Below are positions 48,395 to 59,200 of a DNA stretch of 64,000 nucleotides, in pieces. Position 1 is the stretch's first letter. Each line of letters begins with the position of its first letter. This DNA comes from an uncultured Alistipes sp. (GTDB lineage: Bacteria; Bacteroidota; Bacteroidia; Bacteroidales; Rikenellaceae). Position numbers and translations under genes: made by a program. The DNA lies in contig CAPXWY010000001.1 of assembly GCA_948736885.1 (NCBI GenBank), positions 62,001 through 126,000 on the forward strand. Reading direction: 5' to 3'. The notes beneath the pieces were generated by a model. The model saw only the letters and a list, made by a program, of their open reading frames with translations. It ran no database searches and was not told where the DNA came from.

Positions 48395-49225
48395 ATGCAA
48401 CCCTCTGAAATCCGCACGCTCTTTTTCTCGCCAACAGGCACCACCCGCCGCGTAGCCGGCGCCATTGCGCAAGCGGCCGCAGACGGCTCTCCCGTCGTCG
48501 CGACCGACCTGACCCACGCCAAGGCTCCGGCTCTGACGTTCGGGCCCGACACGGTCGCCCTCCTTGCGGCACCCGTCTACGGCGGCCATATTCCGCCCTT
48601 GGCTTTCGAGCGGCTGGCTGAAATCCGTGGCAACGACACCCCTGCAATAATCGCAGTCGTCTACGGCAACCGCGATTTCGGAAAGGCCGCCGTCGAACTG
48701 GCGGAATTCGCCCGCCGCCACGGATTCCGCCCCATTGCCGCGGCGGCATTCGTGGGCGAACACTCGTACAGCAGCCCCGCCGCTCCGATTGCCGCCGGAC
48801 TCCCCGATGCCGACGACATGGCCGTCGCAACCGCATTCGGCGCAAACATCCGGGCCAAACTGCGCGCAGAACAGCCTGCAACCGTCGACGCTGCCCGGCT
48901 GAAAACACCCCGAACGTCCCTGCTCTCCCTGCTGCGATTTATCCGCTTCGTGCTGGCCTATCGGCGCCGGCAGCGCAAAAATCCGGTTGTACGCATCCCC
49001 GTCGGCGACGCCGCACGTTGCACCCGGTGCGGCCGCTGCGCGGCGCTCTGCCCAACGCAAGCCATCGCACGCGGCGACGAACTGCACACCGACCCGCAGC
49101 GCTGCATCCGCTGCTGCGCTTGCGTCAAAGGCTGCCCAACCGGAGCTCGGAGCTACGAAACGCCCTTCGCCGACGCCCTGGCCCGCAATTTCTCCCGGCG
49201 CAAGCCGCCCGTCACCCTGCTATGA
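48395..49225 (+). CDS. EFR1-family flavodoxin-ferredoxin protein
   Basis: A 276-residue electron-transfer protein. The N-terminal flavodoxin-like domain has the FMN phosphate loop SPTGTTRRVA (about 12-21) and VYGNRDFGKA. The C-terminal domain carries two [4Fe-4S] motifs, CTRCGRCAALCP (about 208-219) and CIRCCACVKGCP (about 237-248). Redox partners are unknown. A short frame, overlapping its stop (ATGA), may be a gene remnant. Confidence 0.88.
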   Translation: MQPSEIRTLFFSPTGTTRRVAGAIAQAAADGSPVVATDLTHAKAPALTFGPDTVALLAAPVYGGHIPPLAFERLAEIRGNDTPAIIAVVYGNRDFGKAAVELAEFARRHGFRPIAAAAFVGEHSYSSPAAPIAAGLPDADDMAVATAFGANIRAKLRAEQPATVDAARLKTPRTSLLSLLRFIRFVLAYRRRQRKNPVVRIPVGDAARCTRCGRCAALCPTQAIARGDELHTDPQRCIRCCACVKGCPTGARSYETPFADALARNFSRRKPPVTLL

Positions 49226-49341
49226 AAACAACTTCGATAGAACGCCTTGCCCGTCCCACAGCCACGGAACTCGATGCGCTGACCGCTTGACCCCTCCGGC
49301 AAGCCCTACCCCATCCTCCACATGGCGCTCGCCGACGAGTA
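49222..49341 (+). pseudogene. Possible remnant of an acetyltransferase-like gene
   Basis: ATGAAAACAACTTCG at 49222 starts a 22-codon frame (MKTTSIERLARPTATELDAL) that stops at once. In another frame shortly after, LDPSGKPYPILHMALADE ends at a TAA before 49345. The two halves look like the start and end of one gene with the middle deleted. Low confidence: GNAT-like is a guess. Confidence 0.25.
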
Positions 49342-49345
49342 AACG

Positions 49346-49378
49346 AAAAAGCCGCCTACTTTCGTAAGCGGCTTTCGG
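49346..49378 (+). terminator. Terminator after the EFR1-family gene
   Basis: AAAGCCGC pairs with GCGGCTTT over 12 nt, T-rich end. Confidence 0.65.
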
Positions 49379-49381
49379 CTG

Positions 49382-49454
49382 TGGTACCACCGGGAATCGA
49401 ACCAGGGACACAAGGATTTTCAGTCCTTTGCTCTACCAACTGAGCTATGGCACC
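49382..49454 (-). tRNA. tRNA-Phe (anticodon GAA)
   Basis: A 73-nt cloverleaf on the minus strand: acceptor GGTGCCA/TGGTACC, D stem GCTC/GAGC, anticodon stem AAGGA/TCCTT with loop CTGAAAA, T loop TTCGATT, discriminator A. The T stem CCTGG/CCCGG has one T-C mismatch. CCA is not encoded. Confidence 0.93.
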
Positions 49455-49490
49455 ATCCGGATAAGAACGGATAACCGTATTATCGTGGCA

Positions 49491-49521
49491 CAAAGGTAGG
49501 AATAAATTTTGAATTTGCAAA
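49491..49521 (-). promoter_or_regulatory. tRNA-Phe promoter
   Basis: TACCTTTG (minus, 49491-49498) with TTTG 19 bp upstream (49518-49521). Confidence 0.8.
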
Positions 49522-49574
49522 TCGCCGCGCAAATTTTATGCACTTTTTTCGCACGACCCTCCCGGCCCCCCCCT

Positions 49575-49612
49575 GAAAAAAATCGGCACCCCTCGCGAAA
49601 AAGGGTGCCGAC
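49575..49612 (-). terminator. Terminator of the left SusC/D operon
   Basis: On the minus strand TCGGCACCC and GGGTGCCGA pair, followed by TTTTTTT. It lies about 30 bp after the last gene. Confidence 0.85.
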
Positions 49613-49640
49613 TGAAGGGATGTCCGAAAGACGAACCTGC

Positions 49641-50117
49641 CTAAAGGAACCGCAGCGTCTGCTCCGACCGGGCCTGCAAGGCGGCAGCCTCCAACTCGCC
49701 GGAACGAATCTCTTCGGGAATGGGAGCCCGAGCGAACACCGCGACGTCGGCGGTACCGGCCACTCCGGTGAGCGTCATCTGCGAACCGTCGCCATTGAAA
49801 GTCACCTTGTAACTGTTGCCCCATGCGGCATTGTCGCTGTATAAGCCGCTGAGCTTACCGCCCACATAGGAATAGGTCCCGCTGAAATGCTCGTAGGTCG
49901 GCTTTTCCAAACGCTGATAGAGATCGAACGCACCTGCGTCGTCGAACGACAGATAGATGTCGGCCGCCGTGAGCGTACTCCACGAAACCATGTGCCATTC
50001 ACCCACGACATTCCCGTTTCCGTTGCCGGGCTGTCCCGGGTCGTCAGACGAGCCGCCGCAGGCGGTCGTCAGGCACGCCGCGGCCAAAACAATCAATAAC
50101 CATTTGATATTTTTCAT
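49641..50117 (-). CDS. Lipocalin-like lipoprotein
   Basis: A 158-residue lipoprotein with signal and lipobox (LTTAC-GGSSDD). GEWHMVSWSTLTAADIYLSFDDAGAFDLYQRL and the following strand-rich region fit the lipocalin-like domains found at Bacteroidetes SusC/D loci; binding target unknown. Last gene of the left SusC operon; 14 bp after the peptidase stop. Confidence 0.75.
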   Translation of the reverse strand: MKNIKWLLIVLAAACLTTACGGSSDDPGQPGNGNGNVVGEWHMVSWSTLTAADIYLSFDDAGAFDLYQRLEKPTYEHFSGTYSYVGGKLSGLYSDNAAWGNSYKVTFNGDGSQMTLTGVAGTADVAVFARAPIPEEIRSGELEAAALQARSEQTLRFL

Positions 50118-50131
50118 AGCTGCATGCTGTT

Positions 50132-52092
50132 TTATAACCAACCTCCGTTCGCCGAACGGCTCTCGCGAGCGATGAGCGCGAATTCGCGGGTAATCGTCAT
50201 TCCGTTCATGCCGCTGCCGCTGTTCGTTCCGGCTTGCAGGCGGATACGGATGATGGCCGAACCGGGTTTCGTACACTTGAAGAGCACCTGATTGGAGAAA
50301 ATCGTCGGCGCCGCCCCGATGCCGAGCCGGGCCCGGTCCTCGTCGGAAATTTCGACGCTCGCAATCGTCAGAGAGGCATTGCCGTCGCCCAGGTACTCCA
50401 GCGGACGGACCGTCGCCTGCGAACCCACGGGCACCTGGATGCAGGTGATGCCGCGCACGTTCATCAAAAGCTGGAAAGCGTCGATATAACCGCTGCCCAT
50501 CTGCTTGGCATACTTGGCATCGACGCCCGTACAATATTGATTGATGTTGTTGACCGACGTGAGCAGGAGCGCCACGAATTCGCTCTGAGTGAACGTTTTG
50601 CCCAACTGCAACGCATAGGAAAGACCCAGCGCAGCCACGCCCGAAACATGGGGGCAGGCCATCGAAGTGCCCTGCATATACCCGTACTTGCCGCCATTGA
50701 TGGTCGAAAGCACCTGCGACGTAGCCTGCGGATAGGACTGGTAGGCATCGCCGCCGGGAGCCGCGATGTTGCAGCCGGGGCCGTAATTGGTGTAGTAAGC
50801 AGGCGTATAGTCGCACGATATGGACGTAACGGAGACATAATCGCGGTAGGCGCCCGGATAGCTCGCCATCCCTTTCTCGTCGTTGCCGGCCGCGAAGATG
50901 ACCACGCCGCCGCCCACAGCCGGGCAGTTCTGCGTGGCGATGAAGTAGTCGATGGCCTGTTTCTCGACGCTGGCATTACGGACATACGCGTCGTCCGAAG
51001 TGATGCCGCCCGCTTCGTAACCGAAACTGCACTGGGCGATGGTCGCCCCGTTGTCGGCCGCATACTTGAACGCCCGGGCCGTCTGCTCGGCGGAACCGCC
51101 CCGGTCGTCGCAGAAAATCTGGCACGACATGATTTTCACGCCGTCGTTGTTGCCCGAACCTCCGGAACGCCGCAGACACCCCGGCCGTTATTGTTGACGG
51201 CAGCGACCGTACCGGCCACATGGGTACCGTGGTCGGCGTCCTTGATGGTGCTGATGGTCAGCTCCTTGTCGTCCACGAAGTTATAACCGTGAATATCATC
51301 GGCATAACCGTTCCCGTCGCTGTCGGCACCGTTGAGCGTCTCGTCGGAATTGACCCACATGTTGGCGGCCAGGTCGGGATGGTCCCACTGCACGCAATTG
51401 TCCAGCACGGCAACCACCACACGGGGATCGCCCGTGCAGAGACGCCAAGCCTCGGCGCAGTTGACATCGGCACCCACCTTAATTCCGTCGTACAAAGTCG
51501 TGTTGCCCGTATTGATATAATGCCACTGACGCTCCAAGTAAGGATCATCGAACTGGACGGCAGCCCGGGTCGGAGCCACCACAGGGGATTCGGTCAGCGG
51601 CACGACCTCGCCGCAGGCCACATGCCTGAGCTGCTGGTTGAACTCCACCTTGCTGACCTCGGCGACTGCGGCCATCTGCCGGGCCACGAAATCCAGGTCG
51701 GCATCGGTGTCGAAACCGACGAAATACCAGCGGTGCAGCCCTGCGGCCCGCGTACGCTCCTCATGGCGCGAATCGACCGGAAAAAGGCGCCGGAGCGTCT
51801 TCACCCCGATACCGTCAAGCACGGCATCGAAATCGCCGATGCCCGAACGGGTAGCGATGCCGCCCGCACGCGTCATAGCGCCGACCGCCGATTCGATCCG
51901 CTCCGCAGCATCGCTGCTGAAGCAGACCAGCAGCTCGCCCTGCCGGGCATTGTCGGCCGAGAAAACGAGTTTGGCGGAGAGCCCGTCATCGGGCGCGGTC
52001 TCCCCTGCTTGCCCGAGTTCGTCCTTGGCGCACGACCCGGCGAGGACCGCGGCGGCGAGCAACAGGCTCCAGAAAGTTCTCATTTTTGTCAT
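50132..52092 (-). pseudogene. S8-family (subtilisin-like) lipoprotein peptidase, frameshifted
   Basis: The first part (51136-52092) encodes 318 residues: lipobox LAGSC, a pro-region, catalytic Asp in VVVAVLDNCVQWDHPDL and His in DADHGTHVAGTVAA. It then runs out of frame after GVCGV (about 51161-51168) and stops. The second part (50132-51139) continues in another frame with GTSMACPHVSGVAAL, holding the catalytic Ser. Adding one base near 51165 restores GVCGV-GGSGNNDGVKIM. So one gene of about 650 codons is split by a -1 change or a sequencing error. As written it cannot make an active peptidase. Confidence 0.8.
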
Positions 52093-52145
52093 AGTCCTAT
52101 AATCATCAAGTTATGCGCCGTTACGACGCGTCGGTACCTAAAGGG

Positions 52146-52190
52146 CACAAACCCGGCACAGCAATTTGCATACTGTGTCGGGTTGTGCGG
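52146..52190. other. Hairpin between the surface lipoprotein and peptidase genes
   Basis: ACAAACCCGGCACA pairs with TGTGTCGGGTTGT across about 13 nt, in the 113-bp gap. On the minus strand it is followed by CCCTTTAGG, a weak T-tract. It might reduce read-through or protect the upstream mRNA. Confidence 0.5.
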
Positions 52191-52205
52191 AGAACATGGC
52201 GACAA

Positions 52206-54580
52206 TTACTTCGCCAAACGTGCGCTGCTGTCGACGAGCTTGAACGTTGCGACGCGGCCGAAAGTCTTCGGCGACGGCTCGCAGCGCTCGGGCTTCACGC
52301 TGAGCGTACGGACCGGACAAGCCCAACCCTCGCCGGCCGGAACAGCATTCGACTTCAGCAGGTTGCGGCGACCTGCAAGCCGCATGTCGGACACGCTGCG
52401 ATACGGAACCTTTACCACATTGTGACCCACGCTCTGCATTTTAGCGGAAAGAGCGGAGGTCCCGGCTTCGGGCTCGGTGTAAGGCGCGATGGTCGTACCG
52501 TCGGACTTGAATATGGCCACAAGCTGCGGACTGGTAACGGAATTGCCGTTTATGGTCCCGACTTGTACCTGCAAATCGACATTCAAGGCCGTAAGCTGCT
52601 TGGTCGAAGGATCGACCCTGAAAACAATCGGATCATTACCCTGGGACTGATCGTTCGCAGGATTTTTCGAGCTGAAAGCAACAGCTTCTGTCGCAGAAAT
52701 TCCTACCCATCCGCCGAGCATGTTTCCAGAAGTTTCTTCACCTTTCCAGATACCGCTGAGCGTCAAAGTCGAAGCCGTCGAATCATACGCTGCATACCAA
52801 GATATACCACCGATATTTATTCCCAAATTCGAGACAAAGAAATCGGTATCGTTTCCGGCTTCCTTAGGAACTACGGTCAATACATTCTTAACCGTAGTGT
52901 TTCCGCTTTCTCCTGTTACTTCATACTGCATCAGATAATCGCCGATGACCAACTCGCCCTTGTAATCGACCTCAGCAGTCGAACACTCGGCCGTCACGAC
53001 CTTGCTTTTGCCGTAGACGTTGGTAGCCTTGACAATCAGCGTGTAGGAGAAGTATCCGGATCGAGTTCGATAAAAATATTCGCAAAGCCTGTCCCGTTGG
53101 CCGCGCTGAGCTGGTCTGCCGATATATTGTTACCGTAATTGGTCACAATCTGCTCGGGTGTCATGCCGGCACCCTGGATGACCGCAGTCTTGTTCAGATA
53201 AGTACGCACGGACTGAAGCTCCGAACCTTTGACCGAAAAAGCCAGATTGTTCTGATCAGGATATTTAGCAGCATTTTCCGGCACCAGCGCACTGGGCAAA
53301 CCGAGCTGAGCCTGCACGTCGCAGTCGGGCGCCGCGGCGCCACCCGAACCCGGGAAGAAGAAGTTGATCGCTACGAAATCGGCCGTAAGGGGCTGACCGT
53401 TCTTGTCATTGGCCACAGCCACAACGGTATGAGCGCCGCTGCCTGCAAGAACGAACTTCTCGGTTACGGAACCCGAACCGTCGAGGTTTTCGATTTTGTT
53501 GAGATTCGCGGCCGAACCGTCGGCAATGGCGGCAGCGAGCGTTGCGCGCTCCTCAGCGGAAATATTGCTGGGAACGACCACATAACCGATACCCGTGACA
53601 TCAGCGCCGTAGTTGAACGTCAGCACCGCCGAGGTAACACCGTCGCCATCCACACGCATGCTGTCGTACTCGACCGCAAGCGAATAATCCACGATTTCGG
53701 CACCGGGCAACAGAATCCGGAAATTGCCGTTCTTGTTGGCGTATTGTCCGTCTTTCAGACAAAAGAGCCCAAGACCCTGAACCGGGAAAGTTACGATCCC
53801 GTCGACCAAAGTACCTTCACCATCTTTGAGCGTGGCGATTTCATAATCGCCGTAATCCGGGTCTTTATCGGTGATCCCGGAGAACTGACGGCTGAAGAAC
53901 ACCGCATTGGGATCGCTGGCATTGAGCACAATGTTCGTCGGCGTATAGTTCAAGCCTACTTTCGATTCGATATCGGCTTGCGAACCGCCGAAGAACTCGG
54001 TGAGGAACGGCCAGCCGTACATATCCTCAATCATGTAGACACCCTCGCGCGACTTGTGCTTGTGTATCTGTACTTCGATTTCGACGCTGTTGCCGTTGAA
54101 CATGGAGGAAAGCCAATCGTCGCGGAACAAACCTGCGCCGAGCAACTCCCACGGCCACGGAGTGACCGTGATAGCGAGCTGACTATTGCCGTAAGGCGTG
54201 GTGTTCTCCTCGTCGTTCAAAAGGAACGAAACGGGATACTCCTTACCGTCCTCGAGCTTCGTACGGTCGAACGTCATGAGCAGTTCGGCTTTCTTCTCGC
54301 CGGCAGCGAAGCTGACCGACGCAGGGATGGAGAACAAGCCCGACTTGTCATCGGCAAGGACAGCGACCGTCTGCGCCTCGGTGCCGACCACACGCATCAC
54401 CGGAATGGCGATTTCGCTGACCTCGTCGCCGATGCTGTACTCGGCCGCGATGCTCTCGGGGAAATAGACCTGCGTACCGGAGACCGCGGGCCCGGCCTTG
54501 AAGTCATCGTCGCTGCAGGCCGCGAAGAGCCCCGCCACGATGGCAACAGCCGCCAGAATGAATATCTTCAGACTTTTCAT
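52206..54580 (-). pseudogene. SusE/SusF-position surface lipoprotein, frameshifted
   Basis: The reading starts at 54580 with a signal and lipobox (GLFAACSDDD), and goes on with tandem strand-rich modules (Calx-beta/fibronectin-like, for example VSFAAGEKKAELLMTFD). At 53048-53060 the reading leaves the frame at DPDTS; the correct sequence YTLIVKATNVYGKSKVV and the rest, to LVDSSARLAK at 52206, is in another frame. An extra TC at a TCTC tract explains it. Without the shift, about 790 residues. Probably the glycan- or peptide-binding partner of the SusC/D pair. Confidence 0.75.
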
Positions 54581-54588
54581 ATGCCGTT

Positions 54589-56259
54589 TTATTTTACAGA
54601 CTTGTACGTATAGGTTGCGTTGGGATTGTTTTTGCCGCTGAGGGCCTTGTTCTGCTGAACGGCCGAAAGCGGAATCACGCAGTTCCACCAGGGAGCACGG
54701 CCGTCCGTGGAGATTTGGGCCATCGACGGAGCGTTGGTGCCGCTCTTACCGTTCTGCATGCTCATGTTCAGACGCTTCAGGTCGTGGAGAATGATACCCT
54801 CGCCCCAGAACTCGATGCGCTTCTGGAAGATGATTTCCTCGACAAGGTCGTTGCCTGCGGGAATCGAATAGCCGGCGGCACGCGTAGCCATGAACGACTG
54901 GAGCAGCGGACGGGCCGCAGCCGCATCGTAATGGGCCGTAGCCTCGGCCTCGATGAGGTACATCTCCTCGACGCGCATCAACGGAATACTCGTCACGTTG
55001 CCGAGCGAGTAGTTGCGCTTCTCACCGCCGTTGGTGTGGAACTTGAACGAAGTGAAGGGAGCGATCGGCGCCATGGCATCTTCGCCCTCGAACTCGGCCG
55101 CGGTAAGGTTCGTGTAGGGGCTGATAGCCGCATAATTGCGGTCCGGGCCTACGAAAATCTTCTTGCGGAAGTCGGTTGCGGCGATACGATTGTAACTGAA
55201 GACCGAAATACCGGGCTGGGCACCATTGCCGTAACCCCAGATGGCGTCGGGCGACATGTGGGCCGTCCACGACAAGAGGTTATTGAGCACCGTGTCGGTC
55301 GACTGAATCATGGCCCACATCCACGAAGAAATGACGGTGTTGAATCCGGTCGTCTTGTCGAGCCACTGAGCCTCGGAAGTAATCGGGGCGCCCGAAGCGA
55401 CGATAGCCTTGCGGGCATACTCGGCAGCCTTGCGATAAGCGGCCTCGCCGGTCGGAATCGCAGCGTACTGCTCGTCGAAACCGCCCAGCCACAGATAAGC
55501 CCGGGCCTTGAGACCGTAAACCACAGCCAGCGAAGGCAGGTTCCGGGTCGCGGGAGTATAATCGGCCATCAATTTCTCTGCGGCGTCGAGGTCCTCGAAG
55601 ATGAAGGTGAACATCTCTTCACGCGTAGCACGCGGATTGTTCTCCAACTCCTCCATGGTCATACCCTCGCGAGCGATGGGCACCGTCAGACCGGCAACGG
55701 CCGACACGTCGTACGACCCTACCGCAGCCTTGGCGGGCAGCGGGTCGTAGAGACGGGCCATATCGAGGTAGAAGAACGCACGGAACGCCTTGGCTACGCC
55801 CAGATTCTGAGCCGAATCCTCGTTCTGGCTGAACAGCGTGATAGCCTCGTTGGCCGCATAGACGAACTGGTAATAATTCTTATAGAAGAACGGAGCCACA
55901 TAACCATTGGCATCCAATCCGTCCAAATTGCAGGGATAAAGATACGCCTGCCAACGGTCGTAGTACTGGTTGCCGCCCGGCAAGTTGCCGGACACGGGGA
56001 ACACCTCGCCGGCCAGACGGTCCATAGCGCCCAACATACCCGGATAACCGAAATCGAAGTGCTCTTCGATGTCGACATAATTGGTGATAAGAATCGTAGG
56101 CATGGCGGAAAGAACCCCGTCCTGCGCGAACGGCGATTCGGCAATCTGCCCGCCCGTAGCGTATCCGCTCTCGGGGAAAGTCTCCTCGATACACCCCGCG
56201 AACACCACGGCGGAGCCGAGAAGAACGGCCGTGAATTTTATGATCTGATTCATTTTCAT
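54589..56259 (-). CDS. SusD/RagB-family outer-membrane lipoprotein
   Basis: Surface lid protein that captures the nutrient for the SusC channel. The 556 residues start with a lipobox signal (VVFAGC-IEETFP). The helical TPR-like body includes YQFVYAANEAITLFSQ, LGVAKAFRAFFYLDMARLYDPLP (the family's hallmark 'AEAKFLRAFYYFDLVRLYG'-like stretch), LKARAYLWLGG and IPLMRVEEMYLIEAEA. It follows the SusC gene by 20 bp. The ligand cannot be told. Confidence 0.93.
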   Translation of the reverse strand: MKMNQIIKFTAVLLGSAVVFAGCIEETFPESGYATGGQIAESPFAQDGVLSAMPTILITNYVDIEEHFDFGYPGMLGAMDRLAGEVFPVSGNLPGGNQYYDRWQAYLYPCNLDGLDANGYVAPFFYKNYYQFVYAANEAITLFSQNEDSAQNLGVAKAFRAFFYLDMARLYDPLPAKAAVGSYDVSAVAGLTVPIAREGMTMEELENNPRATREEMFTFIFEDLDAAEKLMADYTPATRNLPSLAVVYGLKARAYLWLGGFDEQYAAIPTGEAAYRKAAEYARKAIVASGAPITSEAQWLDKTTGFNTVISSWMWAMIQSTDTVLNNLLSWTAHMSPDAIWGYGNGAQPGISVFSYNRIAATDFRKKIFVGPDRNYAAISPYTNLTAAEFEGEDAMAPIAPFTSFKFHTNGGEKRNYSLGNVTSIPLMRVEEMYLIEAEATAHYDAAAARPLLQSFMATRAAGYSIPAGNDLVEEIIFQKRIEFWGEGIILHDLKRLNMSMQNGKSGTNAPSMAQISTDGRAPWWNCVIPLSAVQQNKALSGKNNPNATYTYKSVK

Positions 56260-56279
56260 ACTGATTCGTCGTTAAAAAT

Positions 56280-59200
56280 TTAGAACGTTACCGACAGACC
56301 GCCCGAGAAAGTGCGGATCGGGGCGTAGTAGTAGGGATTCGATATGCCGCCGATGCTCTGACGGGGATCGAGACCCTGACGCTGCGACCAGTACCATACG
56401 TTGTCGCAGGCCAGGTAAACGCGCAGCTTCTCGACGAGGAACTTGCGGGTAATGCGCTGGGGCAGCGTATAGCCGAGCGTGATGTTCTGAATGTTCAGGA
56501 ACGAAGCGTCGGTCAGGAAACGGCTCGATGTGCCGTTCTGATTGGGGTCGCCATAGGCGAAACGCGGAATGTTCGAGCCCTTGTTGTCTTCGGACCACGA
56601 TTTGAGCAGGTCGCGGTGGTAGTTGAATCCGGTAGAGGTACCCCCGGGCGAAGCCATGTAGGCCTGATAGCCTTGGTCGAGCACCTGACCGCCGATCTGG
56701 TAGGTAAAGCCGATCGACAGATCGACACCGTAGAAACGCAGCGACGTGTTGAAACCGCCATAGAGGTCGGGCAGTGCATCGCCCTGCAATTCGCGGCCCT
56801 CGGCCGAAGCGGTCGAGTAGTCGGTGGTCGTCACACGCTCCAGTTCGCCCGTCTTCTCGCTGGTCCGATAGGTATACCACATGGATTTACCCGTCTTTTC
56901 CTCCACGCCGGCATAGGTGGGCAGGTAGAACGAGAAGATGGATTCGCCCTCGGTGTAGAAGCGGCTGCTGGTCTGACGGCCCACATGACGGCCGTCGGCG
57001 GTGGTGTTGTTCTTATACTGATCGGGCAGCTTGACCAACTTGTTCTTGTAGTGTGTCATGTTGACCGAGAAATCCCATACGAGGTTCTTCGTGCGGATGA
57101 GGTCGGCGCCCAACTCGATTTCGACACCGCGGTTGACCATGTCGCCGATATTGGTCCAAATCGAAGTGTAGCCTGCCTCTACCGGCGTTGCGAGCTGGAA
57201 GAGCATGTCCGAAGTCTTGCGGTTGAAGAAGTCGATGCCACCGCGCAGACGGTCGTTCCAGAAACCGAATTCGATACCGACGTTGAGGTTGGAGTTGGTC
57301 TCCCACGTAATGTCAGGATTGCCTTTCTGCTGAAGCACGCTCGTCACGCCGCCGTTACCGTCGCTCTCGATGCTGTAATAATCGGCATAACGGAAATAGG
57401 TTTCGGCTTTGGTGCCGAGATTGTCGTTACCCTGCGAACCGTAGGATACTTTCAGCTTCAACATGTTGAGCCAGCCTTTCGTACCGTCCATGAACCCTTC
57501 CTTGGAGATGAGCCATGCGGCGCCTGCCGACCAGAAGTTACCCCAACGGTGGTCGGGATGGAAACGCGACGAAGCATCGCGGCGGTACGAACCCGAAACG
57601 AAATACTTCTCGTCGTAGTTGTACTGGGCTCGGAAGAAATAACCCTCGTTGTTGTATTCGAGTACCGAAGAACCCGAACGCGACGAATCGACCGTAGCAC
57701 CGCTCAACTCGAAGTTGTCGGGCGAGAACATGACGGTTTTGCTGCCGTAGAGGCTGTACTGCTTGCGGTTGTACATTTCGTGACCGACGAGCAGGTCCAC
57801 GTTGTGCTTGTCGGCGAACGTCTCGCTGTAAGAGAGCAACTGCTGCAAGTTGTAGGCGATGTCGCGCGCATGGGACTTGAAGACCGCACCGCCCGACGAA
57901 GCGAACTGACCGTAGAACGGATTCTGCACCTCCGTGCCGCGCGTCTCGTCGAGCGCCACGTTGCCGTTGAGCGTCAGTTTCAAACCTTTGTAAAGATTGA
58001 AATCGAGGAATCCGCCCGCCATCATGGCGTTGCCCTCGTTGATATAGCGGTTCAGCTGGATGTTCTGCAGGTCGTTGCTCACACCGCCGTTGGAACGCAG
58101 GGCACCGCCGTTGCGACCGTCGCCGGTATCGTAGAGTTTCATGCCGTACTTGTCGATCATGATGTTGCCGTTGCCGTCACGCATGTAGACGGGATAAATC
58201 GGCGCCATCCGAACGGCGGTAGCGAATGCGTTGCCGCCGTCGGCGTTACCTTCGCCCTGACTTTCGCCGTCGTCATTGGTCTTGTTACCATTGTTCCACA
58301 CGAAATGGGTATACGACATGTTACCGCCGATCTTGAGCCACTTTTTGGCCTGATAGTCAGCGCGCAGACGGGCCGTATAACGTTCGTTGCTCGAACCGTC
58401 GATGATACCCGTGTTGTCCAGGTAACCCAGCGATGCGTAGAAGTTGGAACGGTCCGTAGCTCCGGAAACGCTCACGTTGTACTCCTGGCGGAACGACGTC
58501 TTGTAGATTTCGTCGAGCCAGTTATCGGGCTTGAGCAAATACTGCTGGCCGTTATAGTCGACCAGACGGCCCTCCGTAGCGAGCGGGTTCAGACGACCGT
58601 TCGTACCGATGAGGTTCTGACCCTCGGGCACCGTCATCACATTGTAGCCCAGACCTCCGGCGATGTTCGACGTCAGCAGCTGGTTGGCTGCGATGTTGGC
58701 CGCCGCAGGGTCGTAACCCTGGTCGAGGGTATAATAATTGTACAGCGCCTTGTAGTGCATTTCGTAGTATTCGCCTGCATTGTCCGCAATGTCGTAGGTA
58801 CGCAGAGCGCGGGTGTTGAGACCCCATTTGCCGTCGAACGACACGACTGCATCGCCTACCTTGGCGCGCTTGGTGGTCACCATAATCACACCGTTGGCAC
58901 CGCGGGCGCCGTACAGCGCATTGGATGCGGCGTCCTTGAGCACCGAAATCGACTCGATGTCGGCCGCATTGATGTTATTGACGTCGCCTTCGTAGGGCAC
59001 GCCGTCGACCACCCACAGCGGGGTGTTCTGCGCCGACATGGAGCCGTAACCGCGGACGTAGATTTTCTGACCCGAACCCGGACGGCCCGATTCCGAAGCG
59101 AACTGCACGCCGGAAACCTTGCCGACGAGTGCGTCCTGCACGTTCGAGGACTGGGTCTTTATCAGGTCGTCCGACTGAATCATCTTGGCTGAACCGGTAA

